This document shows positions 45,449 to 53,706 of a DNA stretch of 64,000 bases, in pieces. Made by a program: the position numbers and the translations under genes. The notes beneath the pieces are model-generated. The model saw nothing but the letters and a program-made list of their open reading frames with translations. It was not told the origin of the DNA and did not search any database. How positions within the stretch are numbered: position 1 is the first letter of the stretch; each line of letters opens with the position of its first letter. Source of the stretch: UBA4416 sp040387555 (lineage in GTDB: Bacteria > Bacteroidota > Bacteroidia > B-17B0 > Aurantibacillaceae). The DNA lies in contig JAZKDO010000007.1 of assembly GCA_040387555.1 (NCBI GenBank), forward strand, positions 62,001-126,000. The letters are read 5' to 3'.

Positions 45449-45775
45449 CTACACTTTGAGTAGTTCCTCTAAAAGCTCCTGAACCCCTTCCTTTGTAGAA
45501 GCGTGGCGGCTATCCAATAATTGACCTTTATGATAAATCGTAATAACCGGCTGGTTTTTATTTAAAATACGCTCTTTCGCCTTTGGATTGTTGTCGGCAT
45601 CAATAACTAAAAAAACAATTTTTTTATAGGCTATATCGTTAGATAAGTCTTCAAAAATCGGAATAAAGTTTATACAAGGCTCCGCACAATCATTGGTGTG
45701 ATATTTTAAAATAACCCGATCATTTTCGGCAACTTGTAAAAACAAATAGGCATCTGTTGTTTCTGTAACTGGCAT
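45449..45775 (-). CDS. Thioredoxin-fold protein with C-x3-C (paralog 2)
   Basis: This 108-residue protein with thioredoxin-like spacing (LKYHTNDCAEPCINFIPIFEDL, VFLVIDADNNPKAKERI, QPVITIYHKG) has its cysteine pair as C-A-E-P-C. The pair is thus separated by three residues instead of two, so classical disulfide exchange may be altered. No signal peptide. It is the middle gene of the three. It may have become a structural or sensory version. Confidence 0.75.
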   Translation of the reverse strand: MPVTETTDAYLFLQVAENDRVILKYHTNDCAEPCINFIPIFEDLSNDIAYKKIVFLVIDADNNPKAKERILNKNQPVITIYHKGQLLDSRHASTKEGVQELLEELLKV

Positions 45776-45779
45776 CTTC

Positions 45780-46118
45780 TTATAATTTAAATTTAAAGGA
45801 AAATAAACGAAGGATCATTCTTTTAAGATCAGCGTCCGTTGAGACTACGTTGCATTCAACAAGAAACCCATCCTTAAATGCTGCCATAAATGGCTTTTGT
45901 GTTTTTTTAATAAATTGCTCTGCTATTGGGTTATTTCGTGAATCGACCCATAAAAATTTTACTGTTCTGTATTCTTCGAATTTATCCAGCCTTTGAAATA
46001 ACTCATTTATTTCCTTGCAACCTTCGCAATCACTTGATGGTTGATAGTTCACAACGATGTACTCATTATGCAGAAAAACATTTGCCCAATCTATTTCATC
46101 ACTGCTAGTAATTTGCAT
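45780..46118 (-). CDS. Thioredoxin-fold protein (paralog 3)
   Basis: The preferred start is ATG 46118 (MQITSSDEIDWANVF), which aligns with paralog 1; the frame continues upstream to 46316 without similarity. The 112-residue protein carries C-E-G-C in NYQPSSDCEGCKEINELFQRL, followed by VKFLWVDSRNNPIAEQFIKK. It is very similar to 45067-45405, indicating a local duplication. It is the first gene of the run; stop and start of the next gene are 5 bp apart. Confidence 0.8.
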   Translation of the reverse strand: MQITSSDEIDWANVFLHNEYIVVNYQPSSDCEGCKEINELFQRLDKFEEYRTVKFLWVDSRNNPIAEQFIKKTQKPFMAAFKDGFLVECNVVSTDADLKRMILRLFSFKFKL

Positions 46119-46272
46119 TTTAATACGTTTAAGGTGGTACGGTGCCTTGGTGAGATATAGAAAAGCCGCAGTAACAAAGCTATCTCTAATTAACTCAAAT
46201 GAATCGTTCTTTCGCTGAGGACCCATTAATTGCCGTTCACTTGCCGGCAGAATTTTGAGGCTCCTTTCGTTT

Positions 46273-46395
46273 GTGATACCGCCCCTACCCGATGACCAGT
46301 TAGCGGCACGCACCATTAAAAAATTTCGTCCAAATGATGTGAAGCCGGACGTGGTGGAAAATGCTGAGTACCAGGAGCTGGCCTTTTATGAGTAA
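46273..46395 (+). pseudogene. Possible remnant of a protein C-terminus
   Basis: An open stretch with coding-like composition reads ...LPDDQLAARTIKKFRPNDVK... and ends ...NAEYQELAFYE before a stop at 46393-46395. There is no ATG start; GTG 46273 is the only candidate and a stop lies at 46216. It may be a gene remnant. I cannot name the source family. The rest of 46119-46669 shows nothing else. Confidence 0.25.
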
Positions 46396-46669
46396 GGTTC
46401 AAACACAGAACGGGACATCAAGTCGAAAATTAATTATCCGCTCAATATAATGATGAAGTGTCTCCAATAATAACTAACTCTATAATTAAATTGGATTCTA
46501 TTTCCTGTCATATTAACACATGAAAATGCTCAGGTACAATGCTTTTAATTTGCATCTTTTCAGCATTGTTTATTTTCTTGCCTTACACGATGGGATGTTT
46601 AGATGATAGATATCATCACCGTCCATTATGTTTATCTCGTGATTAATAATTTCATAAATATATTTTTCA

Positions 46670-46885
46670 CTACCCTCCATGTCCTGAACATTTACCATTA
46701 GCGCTCTTTGTCCTTTTTTTGCACCGACTGCCGGCTTTGGTTTGAGATGTACATTGGTTTGAAGAGGAAGGTATATTGACTGGGGTTGTTTGTCTTTCCA
46801 TTTTAACTGTATTTTGTGGAGTTTTTACAGAACCTACATGGTATTTTACTGTGATACCGACAGTTGGTTTAACTTGTTTTTTCAT
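46670..46885 (-). CDS. Small Cys/Lys-rich protein
   Basis: This encodes 71 residues. The N-terminal half is plain and basic; the C-terminal part CTSQTKAGSRCKKRTKSAN..KCSGHGG has a C-x8-C...C-x2-H arrangement that resembles small DUF5763-like metal-binding motifs. It may be a zinc-binding peptide. ATG start at 46885. It lies alone in a long non-coding region, so annotation is tentative. Confidence 0.5.
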   Translation of the reverse strand: MKKQVKPTVGITVKYHVGSVKTPQNTVKMERQTTPVNIPSSSNQCTSQTKAGSRCKKRTKSANGKCSGHGG

Positions 46886-47301
46886 CCGTGGAAAATGAAT
46901 ATTATTCTTCCTTATTTAGATCTTATATATATATTACTTACATCACTATTACATTACTTTCTCAGCGATACCTCTACCTTTCGAATTTCCAGCTGTCCCG
47001 GAAAAGGATCCTTCAGCTGATTTGCCATCATGGTTAACGATAATAGATTTAAAGCTGCAGTAATGAATTTGTTTGTTTGTGAAATGTTTGAAATAATTTT
47101 TTTCCTGCACCATATAATTTGGTCAAACATAAGATATATGAATATGTAAACATATACGTAATTCTACCCGTTTCGATAAGTACAATTACCTGGTTTAGGA
47201 GGAAGTGTATTTCGGCAATGAGCTGGATTGGTTTCATTTATTTAGACTTAGGATTAAACACAATCTGACTTTTTTTCGTGTATGTTTAGTTTAAATACAG
47301 T
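46886..47301. other. Intergenic region
   Basis: About 415 bp with only weak ORFs (the minus-strand 62-residue frame 47049-47237 is not supported) and no tRNA. It borders the promoter region of the synthase operon. Confidence 0.4.
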
Positions 47302-47339
47302 AAGTATTTATACTTGATTTTATAGGTATAAATACGTAT
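47302..47339. promoter_or_regulatory. Palindromic operator region upstream of the synthase operon
   Basis: AAGTATTTATACTT (47302-47315) is a near-perfect palindrome AAGTA-N4-TACTT, extended as TTATACTTGA (47308-47317). ATACGTAT (47332-47339) is a second palindrome. The first recurs almost exactly downstream of the operon (52292-52307). It lies 84 bp before the operon ATG and is a good candidate for the LuxR-type regulator encoded here. Confidence 0.6.
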
Positions 47340-47355
47340 AAATAGGCCAGAAAAA

Positions 47356-47384
47356 TTGTCACCACGTAGCCTGGAGTAACTTTG
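47356..47384 (+). promoter_or_regulatory. Bacteroidota-type promoter of the synthase operon
   Basis: TTG (47356-47358) - 18 bp - TAACTTTG (47377-47384) fits the -33/-7 pattern (TTG, TAnnTTTG). The expected start near 47391 leaves a leader of about 8 nt before ATG 47399. Confidence 0.65.
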
Positions 47385-47398
47385 CTAAAAACTTAAAA

Positions 47399-49816
47399 AT
47401 GGCCAAAATTTCGCACCCAAACTTTGTTGATACAATTAACGATGTTTTATTGGAAGCAAAAAAAAGAGAAGTTATTCTTCTTGAATCTACTAATAAAAAG
47501 TGGGTAGGGAATTCCCTTACTATTAACAATAAAGATTTAGTGAATTTCGGTACCTGTGGATATTTAGGATTGGAGACCCATCCAAAGATTATTGCAAAAT
47601 CAATAGAGTATGCGCAAAAATTCGGAACACAATTTTCTATTTCACGAAGTTATGTCATAAGTCAACAAAATAAACTACTTGAAAATTTACTATCACAAAT
47701 ATTTAATAATAAACCTGTTATCGTATTTACATCTACAACACTAACTCACATTGGAATTTTACCTATCGTTGTAGGGCAAAACGACGCTATTATACTCGAT
47801 CAGCAATCTCATATCAGTATTCAAAATGCGGCTCAATTAATGGCACCAAGAGGGTTACCTATTGAAATTATCAGACATAGTAATATGGAGATGTTAGAAT
47901 ACAAACTAAAATCATATTACGATAAGTGCGACAAAATCTGGTATATGGTTGATGGTGTTTATTCTATGTACGGTGATATAGCGCCTATTGAAGAGATAAA
48001 TGCGCTAATGCAAAAATATCCTAAACTCCATTTGTATGTTGACGATGCACATGGTATGAGTTGGTATGGAAAAAATGGCTGTGGAAGAATATTTGAACAA
48101 TGCGAATTAAACGAAAAAACTATTTATGTGAGTACCTTGGCTAAAGGCTTTGGAACCATGGGGGGTTTAGTTGTATTTCCAAATGACAGTTGGTATAAAA
48201 AAGTAATTATGCATGGCGGTCCACTAGCATATTCACATCCTATTCCCCCACCAATGATGGGGGCTTCTATTGCCTCTGCCGAAATTCATTTAAGTTCGGA
48301 AATTTATGATTTACAACAAAGCTTAAAAGATAAGTTAGATTTTGCAAAGTCTATATTTGAAAACAGCAAATTACCTTTAATTTCTAACCCTGAAACACCT
48401 ATCTTTTTTGTGGGAACCGGGCAGCCAACTGTAGGTTATAATTTAAATAATAAAATTATAAATGACGGCTATTATGTTAATATTGGTTTATTTCCGGCTG
48501 TACCCATAAAAAATACTGGACTACGTTTTACGATTAATAACCACTTGACCAAAGAAGAAATTAAAAATTTTATAGACTCTTTACATTATCATTACCCGAA
48601 AGCATTATCAGAAGAAGGAAAAACGATGAATGATGTGCTACGTGCATTTAAATTACCATTAATTGGAGATACAATGCAATATAGAGAACAATCTAGTATT
48701 CATTTAACCGAATATGAAAGTATTAGTAAAATTGATAAAGATTTATGGGACACTTATTTTTTGAATAAAGGAAATTTTGATTGGGATGCTTTATTACTTA
48801 TTGAAACGGCCTTTAAAGACAACGAAAAGCAAGAGGATAATTGGGAATTTTATTACATAATCATTCAAGACGAAAAAAACGAAGTGATCTTAGCAACTTT
48901 TTTTACTAAAGCGATATTTAAAGATGATATGTTATCTACTGCAAATATTTCTATGCAAATTGAAGTCGAACGTATTGTAAATCCATATTACTTATGCAGT
49001 CAAACCTTAAGTATGGGTTGCTTATTTACAGAGGGCGAGCATCTATTTTATAACAAAGTCCATCCGCAAGCAGAAAAAGCATTAAAAAAAATGATGGATT
49101 GGGTTTTGGCAAAACAAGAACAAGTAAACGCAAATGCTTTAATCATGAGGGATTTTGAGAAAACAGATCAATTTTTTTCTGGAAAATTTCATGAAGAAGG
49201 TTTTTTTAAATTAGATATGCCTAATAGCAATGTGATAGACATCAGTGGCTATAATACAATTGAAGATTTAATTTCAAATTTGTCAGCAAAAAATAAAAAA
49301 AACTATAAGCAAGAGGTTCAAAAACATTCTTTAGAATTTGAAGTAGAATTCGAAAAGAGTATTGATAGTTCAAAAATTGATACTTATTATAATCTATATT
49401 TAAATGTTACCCAAAGAAATCAATCACTAAACATTTTTCCGTATCCAAAAAAACTGATAAAACTCATAAGCAAAAGTTCAAGTTGGGAAACTATAGGTTT
49501 ATATATAAAAACAGATAGCTCTCCTAAAGAATTAATTGCTATTTGTTTTTGCCATTTATCAAATACAAGCTATAATCCAATTTTTTTGGGAATAAATTAT
49601 ACTATTGATACAGATCTTAAAGTATACAAACAATTATTGTATCAAATTGCAAAACGCGCTATTGTATTAGGTAAAAAAACCGTACACTTAGGGCTATCTG
49701 CCGATACTGATAAGAAAAAAATTGGTGCCAAGCAGTTAGCAAAAAGTGCGTACATCTCAGTAAAAGATAATTTCAATATGGAAATTTTAAACAATATATT
49801 TACCTTACAAATTTAA
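47399..49816 (+). CDS. Alpha-oxoamine synthase fused to GNAT-like acyltransferase
   Basis: This is an 805-residue two-domain protein. Residues about 25-410 form a PLP-dependent alpha-oxoamine synthase (AOS): stacking His in DQQSHISIQNAA (H141), D215 and H218 in VDDAHGMSW, and PLP-binding K249 in STLAKGFGTMGG. Residues about 430-800 read like a GNAT/FemAB-like acyltransferase (KNKKNYKQEVQKHSLEFEVE, ...YKQLLYQIAKRAIVLGKKTVHLG). AOS enzymes condense an amino acid with an acyl-CoA/ACP; they include serine palmitoyltransferase, the sulfonolipid cysteate acyltransferase and the autoinducer synthase CqsA/LqsA. The attached acyltransferase would suit N-acylation, as in ceramide-like lipid synthesis. 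It is the first gene of the operon with a STAS-like protein, kinase and regulator. The substrate is not deducible here. Confidence 0.85.
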   Translation: MAKISHPNFVDTINDVLLEAKKREVILLESTNKKWVGNSLTINNKDLVNFGTCGYLGLETHPKIIAKSIEYAQKFGTQFSISRSYVISQQNKLLENLLSQIFNNKPVIVFTSTTLTHIGILPIVVGQNDAIILDQQSHISIQNAAQLMAPRGLPIEIIRHSNMEMLEYKLKSYYDKCDKIWYMVDGVYSMYGDIAPIEEINALMQKYPKLHLYVDDAHGMSWYGKNGCGRIFEQCELNEKTIYVSTLAKGFGTMGGLVVFPNDSWYKKVIMHGGPLAYSHPIPPPMMGASIASAEIHLSSEIYDLQQSLKDKLDFAKSIFENSKLPLISNPETPIFFVGTGQPTVGYNLNNKIINDGYYVNIGLFPAVPIKNTGLRFTINNHLTKEEIKNFIDSLHYHYPKALSEEGKTMNDVLRAFKLPLIGDTMQYREQSSIHLTEYESISKIDKDLWDTYFLNKGNFDWDALLLIETAFKDNEKQEDNWEFYYIIIQDEKNEVILATFFTKAIFKDDMLSTANISMQIEVERIVNPYYLCSQTLSMGCLFTEGEHLFYNKVHPQAEKALKKMMDWVLAKQEQVNANALIMRDFEKTDQFFSGKFHEEGFFKLDMPNSNVIDISGYNTIEDLISNLSAKNKKNYKQEVQKHSLEFEVEFEKSIDSSKIDTYYNLYLNVTQRNQSLNIFPYPKKLIKLISKSSSWETIGLYIKTDSSPKELIAICFCHLSNTSYNPIFLGINYTIDTDLKVYKQLLYQIAKRAIVLGKKTVHLGLSADTDKKKIGAKQLAKSAYISVKDNFNMEILNNIFTLQI

Positions 49817-49823
49817 ACTAATA

Positions 49824-50195
49824 ATGTTAGATAATAAGTATGTAAAAATAGAACTCATAAACGGCGTTTTGGAAGCTGAATACAAACCTATATATATTGA
49901 CGTTAAAGTTGCTAAAGAAGTTTTAGTTTCAAGAAACCAATTTACTAAAAATAAGGCGTTACCAATGTTGTTAAATGGCATAGGCATTAAAGGGATAGAT
50001 AAAGAAGCAAGGGATTTTTTTTCCGAACCTCAAGGGAGTGAAGGCTTAACCGCCACTGCCATTTTGGTGAAATCTCGCTTAGATAGGTTTTTTGCGAATT
50101 TTTTATTAAAGGTAAATTTATATAAATCTAACCTTCCTATGAAGGTCTTTAACAATTATGAAGACGCCTTAAAATGGTTAGAAAATTACAAATGA
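49824..50195 (+). CDS. SpoIIAA/STAS-like protein (paralog of 6985-7374)
   Basis: This 123-residue soluble protein has AILVKSRLDRFFANFLLK and FNNYEDALKWLENYK at the C-terminus, matching the gene at 6985-7374. It lies 7 bp after the synthase stop and overlaps the kinase start (ATGA at 50192-50195). The position between enzyme and kinase suggests a regulatory or scaffold role. Function unknown. The start is the ATG at 49824 (MLDNKYVKIELIN). Confidence 0.78.
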   Translation: MLDNKYVKIELINGVLEAEYKPIYIDVKVAKEVLVSRNQFTKNKALPMLLNGIGIKGIDKEARDFFSEPQGSEGLTATAILVKSRLDRFFANFLLKVNLYKSNLPMKVFNNYEDALKWLENYK

Positions 50196-51340
50196 ATAGT
50201 GAGATTGTAAATGTAGATGAAATTGAAGAAATCATCATTGCTTACGCAAATGGAGATTTAAGCAGGCGTTTAGAGATTTCTGATAACCGGGATGATCGCG
50301 ATACGATTATTGCCGGAATTAATATGCTTGGGGAAGAATTAGAAAAAACGATGATTTCCCGGGACTATTTTATGAATATTTATAATTCTGTTTCTGAAAT
50401 ATTAATAATTACTGATTTAAGCGGTAAGATCATTGATTTAAATCTTGCCACTGAACTTTTCTTTAATAAAAAATTACCCGATTTAAAGAATATTAATATT
50501 CGGCAATTAATTAGTACTAGATTTCAATCTTTACGTAATCTTAAGCCATTTAATACAGATCTGCCTAATGCAACCTTTGATGCCGCTTTAATTATCGACG
50601 ATAAAAAGGAAGTCCCTATTTCTGGAAATTTAAATAAAATAGTTGATAGATTTGGCCTTCATAAAGGATATTTATTTGTTGCGCGGGATATAACAGAGTT
50701 AAAGAATAGGGAAAGTAACGACTTAAGGATTGCTATTTCCACCCAGGAAAAAGAGCGACGCCGTTTAGCTAATGATTTACATGATTCACTAGGTCAGGAA
50801 ATTAATGCTATTAAGTTGTATATGAATTCTTTGTCTGTGATGGATACTTCTTCCGATTTATTCAAAGAAACGTTTGAGACTTGTAAATCGATTGTAGATA
50901 CTTCTATAGAAACTATAAGAAATATTTCTTTTGACTTATTACCAAAAGCATTAGAAAATGGAGGGCTGGTTCAAGCATTAAGCGAATTAGTTAAAAGGCT
51001 ACAACCACTTTGCAAAATATCTTATAATTTTCCCGAATTTGAGTTAACGATTGATATTGATAGCCAGATAAATATTTATCGAGTGGTTCAGGAGTTTATA
51101 AATAATAGCCTAAAACATGCTAAAGGTTCAACAATCGAAATGCAATTAACCTTTGAACTAAATGTAATTGCATTATCCATAAATGACAACGGTAAAGGCT
51201 TTGAAATGAAGGCTCTCAATTATGGAAATGGTTTACACAATATAAAAACAAGATTAAAGGCATTGAATGCAACGTATGTTTTTGTGAGCAAGATAAATAA
51301 AGGTACACGTATCGAATTGTCAATAAAAGAAAGTCAATGA
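50192..51340 (+). CDS. PAS sensor histidine kinase (NarL-type HisKA_3)
   Basis: The ATG at 50192 is preferred, overlapping the preceding stop in ATGA; the longer frame from 50174 is less likely. The 382-residue protein has a HAMP-like helical start (about 5-50, IIAYANGDLSRRLEIS) with no membrane helix, a PAS domain (about 55-170), the H-box EKERRRLANDLHDSLGQE (H197, HisKA_3/NarX type) and a HATPase domain with the N-box FINNSLKHA and DNGKGFEMK. It is cytosolic. It pairs with the LuxR-family regulator that overlaps its end. It is the most likely phosphodonor for that regulator. Confidence 0.92.
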   Translation: MNSEIVNVDEIEEIIIAYANGDLSRRLEISDNRDDRDTIIAGINMLGEELEKTMISRDYFMNIYNSVSEILIITDLSGKIIDLNLATELFFNKKLPDLKNINIRQLISTRFQSLRNLKPFNTDLPNATFDAALIIDDKKEVPISGNLNKIVDRFGLHKGYLFVARDITELKNRESNDLRIAISTQEKERRRLANDLHDSLGQEINAIKLYMNSLSVMDTSSDLFKETFETCKSIVDTSIETIRNISFDLLPKALENGGLVQALSELVKRLQPLCKISYNFPEFELTIDIDSQINIYRVVQEFINNSLKHAKGSTIEMQLTFELNVIALSINDNGKGFEMKALNYGNGLHNIKTRLKALNATYVFVSKINKGTRIELSIKESQ

Positions 51341-52017
51341 AATCAATAAAAATATTACTCGCAGATGATCACCTTGTTGTTAGAAATGGCATAAAATTAA
51401 TGTTGTCCCAACAAAAATCGTTTAATGCAATTATTGAAGAGGCGGAGGATGGGGATGAAGTAATTAAATTAGCTGGTAGAACAAAATACGATGTCATTCT
51501 TCTTGACATAAACCTTCCTAAAATTGACGGTATAGCTGTTTCAACTATATTATTAAAAAAAGACAAAACAATAAAGATTTTGGCTTTAACTATGCATAAT
51601 GAGGAATATATGATTAAGCAGATGATCTCGGCTGGTGCGCTCGGATATTTACTTAAAAATATCGGATTGGATGAATTAACTAAGGCTATTATAACTGTAA
51701 ATGCTGGAAACAAATACTATTGTAATGAAGCTGCTCAGATTTTAATCAACATTAATAATAGTGGCAACTCAAAAGAATTAAATTTGAGTGAGAAAACAAA
51801 ATCACAAAAGACTCGAGAAATTGCTTTATCCAGTAGAGAAAAAGAGGTCATAATGTATATTGCAAAAGAATTCAATAGTGCTGAGATCGCCGAAGAACTC
51901 TATATTAGTAAAAGAACAGTTGAAGGGCATCGCAAAAATATAATTGCGAAATTAAATTTGAAAAACTCTGCGGGTATTGTTAAATATGCGATTCAAAATG
52001 GCCTTGTGAGTTCTTAG
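51337..52017 (+). CDS. LuxR/NarL-family response regulator
   Basis: This 226-residue regulator has an N-terminal REC domain with LADDHLVVRNG, phospho-acceptor D57 in VILLDINLPKIDG and the conserved Lys in GYLLKNIG. A C-terminal LuxR helix-turn-helix follows (about 160-225, LSSREKEVIMYIAKEFNSAEIAEELYISKRTVEGHRKNI). It overlaps the kinase by 4 bp. It is the natural DNA-binding partner for the palindromes at 47302 and 52291. Confidence 0.94.
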   Translation: MKSIKILLADDHLVVRNGIKLMLSQQKSFNAIIEEAEDGDEVIKLAGRTKYDVILLDINLPKIDGIAVSTILLKKDKTIKILALTMHNEEYMIKQMISAGALGYLLKNIGLDELTKAIITVNAGNKYYCNEAAQILININNSGNSKELNLSEKTKSQKTREIALSSREKEVIMYIAKEFNSAEIAEELYISKRTVEGHRKNIIAKLNLKNSAGIVKYAIQNGLVSS

Positions 52018-52267
52018 GTCAATACATATGCTGAAATTTATATCTGTAGTTTTTTGGTAGCATTTTTATTCCAGTAAGTCTTATTGAATAGTGGTTTCAA
52101 ATTGAATTTTGATACTTATAAATCAATAATTATTTTTTCCGAACAAGTATTAATGCTGTACCAGGATGAATCTATGCTATTTAAACATCTTAGCAAGATA
52201 CCACAACATAAATCCACTTGTCTATTTCCCACATTGAAAACAAAATTCTGATGGGTTTAAATACAAT

Positions 52268-52307
52268 TCAAGTATAACTACCTATCAATTCAAGTAATTA
52301 TACTTGA
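52268..52307. promoter_or_regulatory. Inverted operator repeats downstream of the regulator operon
   Basis: TCAAGTATAA (52268-52277) is the exact inverted copy of TTATACTTGA (52298-52307). The latter is part of CAAGTA-ATTA-TACTTG (52291-52306). The same TTATACTTGA and AAGTA-N4-TACTT spacing occur upstream of the synthase gene. Confidence 0.6.
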
Positions 52308-52336
52308 CTATTTTTATTATAATATTTCTAATTTTG
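52304..52336 (+). promoter_or_regulatory. Promoter overlapping the palindrome
   Basis: TTG (52304-52306), 22 bp, TAATTTTG (52329-52336). The palindrome's right arm contains the -33 TTG, so a bound regulator would block or help polymerase directly. The next gene starts 400 bp later, so the product could be a leader or an RNA. Confidence 0.5.
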
Positions 52337-52727
52337 TAGACTACAGTCTTCCAACATAATATGATTTAAATATTAAAATAACCAAATTGATAACCTGTTA
52401 TTCTGCTGGACTAAGATTAAGTGAATAAATCAAATTTAAGATTAAGAATATTGAAAACGAAAAGGATGAAGATTCGTATTAGGCAGGCAAAAGAAAAAAA
52501 AGACCGAAATTTCATTCTGTCAGAAAAATTTCTGATACTGCTGGGAGAATATTAATAAAATGCCAGGAAAATTTTGCTTTTTGAGGAAAATAGCATTGAC
52601 CTTTTTCAAATGAAATATTAAGAAAGGTTGCGCCTTCTTCTAATCTGGATATAAACGAAACCGGTTGTGTCTTCTCTCGAAAGACCAATAATAGGTAATA
52701 ATGTGCATATATAGAATTGTTATGCCC

Positions 52728-52735
52728 TAATTTTG
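52728..52735 (+). promoter_or_regulatory. -7 box TAATTTTG before the PAS/H-box gene
   Basis: This is a perfect TAnnTTTG match 11 bp before ATG 52747. It supports that ATG rather than the upstream TTG (52717) as start. No clear -33 element is seen. Confidence 0.4.
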
Positions 52736-52746
52736 ACAATACGAAA

Positions 52747-53349
52747 ATGAACACAAATAACATAGGAAAATTGAGTAATGAGTCACTCGACAATTTACTA
52801 GAAGGATTTCAACTGATTAGTTTTGACTGGAAATATTTGTATGTTAATAATGCTGTCATTATACAAAGTAAGTGTTCGGCAAAAGAAGATTTACTAGGCC
52901 TTACAATGATGGAAAAATACCCGGGCATAGAAAAAACAAAAATGTTTAAAGCACTTCAACGCTGCATGACAAAGAGAGTCTCTGCTGAATTTGAAAATGT
53001 TTTTACTTTTCCTGATAACACCACAAGCTGTTTTGAATTACGAATAAGACCTGTTCCAGACGGTATTTTTATTCTTTCAATTGATATTTCCAAACGTAAA
53101 CGCGAGGAAGTAAAAACATACAAGTACCTTAAAGGGCTTGAGAAAATACTTTTTTTGACATCACATAACGTAAGACAACCCGTTGCAAATATTTTAGGTG
53201 TATCAAATCTACTGGACGATAACCTAATAACTTTTAATGAACTACATAAAATGATTGGACACTTGAAAATATCTGCTTTATCTCTCGACACTTTTACAAG
53301 AGAACTTACTAAATACGTTGAGGATTTAAAATTAGAAGGCCAAAGATAA
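52747..53349 (+). CDS. PAS protein with kinase-like H-box but no ATPase domain
   Basis: This 200-residue protein has an N-terminal PAS-like domain (about 10-115, GFQLISFDWKYLYVNNAV, FELRIRPVPDGIFILSIDISKRK) followed by a helical HisKA-like segment. The segment contains H140 in LTSHNVRQPVANILG and resembles the dimerisation helix of histidine kinases, but the gene stops before any ATPase domain. It may receive phosphate from another kinase, be a sensor subunit, or be a truncated kinase. It lies 730 bp after the LuxR gene. A terminator-like hairpin follows (53539-53568). Confidence 0.8.
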   Translation: MNTNNIGKLSNESLDNLLEGFQLISFDWKYLYVNNAVIIQSKCSAKEDLLGLTMMEKYPGIEKTKMFKALQRCMTKRVSAEFENVFTFPDNTTSCFELRIRPVPDGIFILSIDISKRKREEVKTYKYLKGLEKILFLTSHNVRQPVANILGVSNLLDDNLITFNELHKMIGHLKISALSLDTFTRELTKYVEDLKLEGQR

Positions 53350-53538
53350 AGCTGCATGACATAAATAATCATTTCAAATGGCTATATATAGGCCCCAAGT
53401 TATCAGACCAGTATAGAAGATTCTACTATATAACAGATAATGCAGTAATGATCCTGAAAACAAATAACTGAATACCTCCGAAATACTCTGTAGTTAGCTA
53501 AGCGGATCACTACTTTCCAGAAGTCGCAATGAAAATTT

Positions 53539-53568
53539 CGATACGTTGTATCGACTTTTTGTTTTTGT
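53539..53568 (+). terminator. Terminator-like hairpin CGATAC-GTT-GTATCG with T-run
   Basis: A 6-bp perfect stem and a T-rich tail lie 190 bp after the PAS/H-box gene. The 850-bp gap 53350-54200 also contains the repeat at 53612-53706 and otherwise shows no gene. Confidence 0.5.
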
Positions 53569-53611
53569 ATTCGCTTATGAAAGCAAACTTTCAACGCTTA
53601 TACCAAAACAA

Positions 53612-53706
53612 AAAGGTCCCGCCAATGGTGGAACCTTTTACATTTATTAGTGGAGAAAGCCGACGAATTATCGAACAAATTTTGGCTGGAAGTCACTAAG
53701 TTAGCT
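53612..53706 (+). repeat. Hairpin plus 66-bp direct repeat (left copy)
   Basis: A terminator-like hairpin (53612-53640, AAAGGT...ACCTTT with CCGCC/GGTGG) precedes a 66-bp segment 53641-53706 that recurs at 60623-60688 with 4 mismatches. The copies bracket the ice-binding-domain adhesin, 6982 bp apart. No complete tRNA cloverleaf is visible, although TCGAAC resembles a tRNA T-arm. Confidence 0.8.

Larger units (their letters stand above)
52018..52746. other. Long intergenic region with palindrome and promoters
   Basis: About 730 bp with no supported gene. It contains the operator-like repeats (52268-52307), a promoter match (52304-52336) and a second -7 box (52728-52735). A 29-codon ORF at 52466-52555 (MKIRIRQAKEKK...) looks like the N-terminus of a GNAT-type protein but is too short to support. 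Confidence 0.5.

Noticed and set aside
47049..47237. 62-residue minus-strand ORF
   Set aside because: Low-complexity hydrophobic reading of AT-rich DNA upstream of the synthase promoter; no support.
52466..52555. 29-codon ORF resembling a GNAT N-terminus
   Set aside because: Too short and unsupported; the similarity is only in the first ten residues.
53641..53706. tRNA gene at the 66-bp repeat
   Set aside because: A T-arm-like TCGAAC is present, but no acceptor, D-arm or anticodon arm can be drawn; it is treated as a repeat only.
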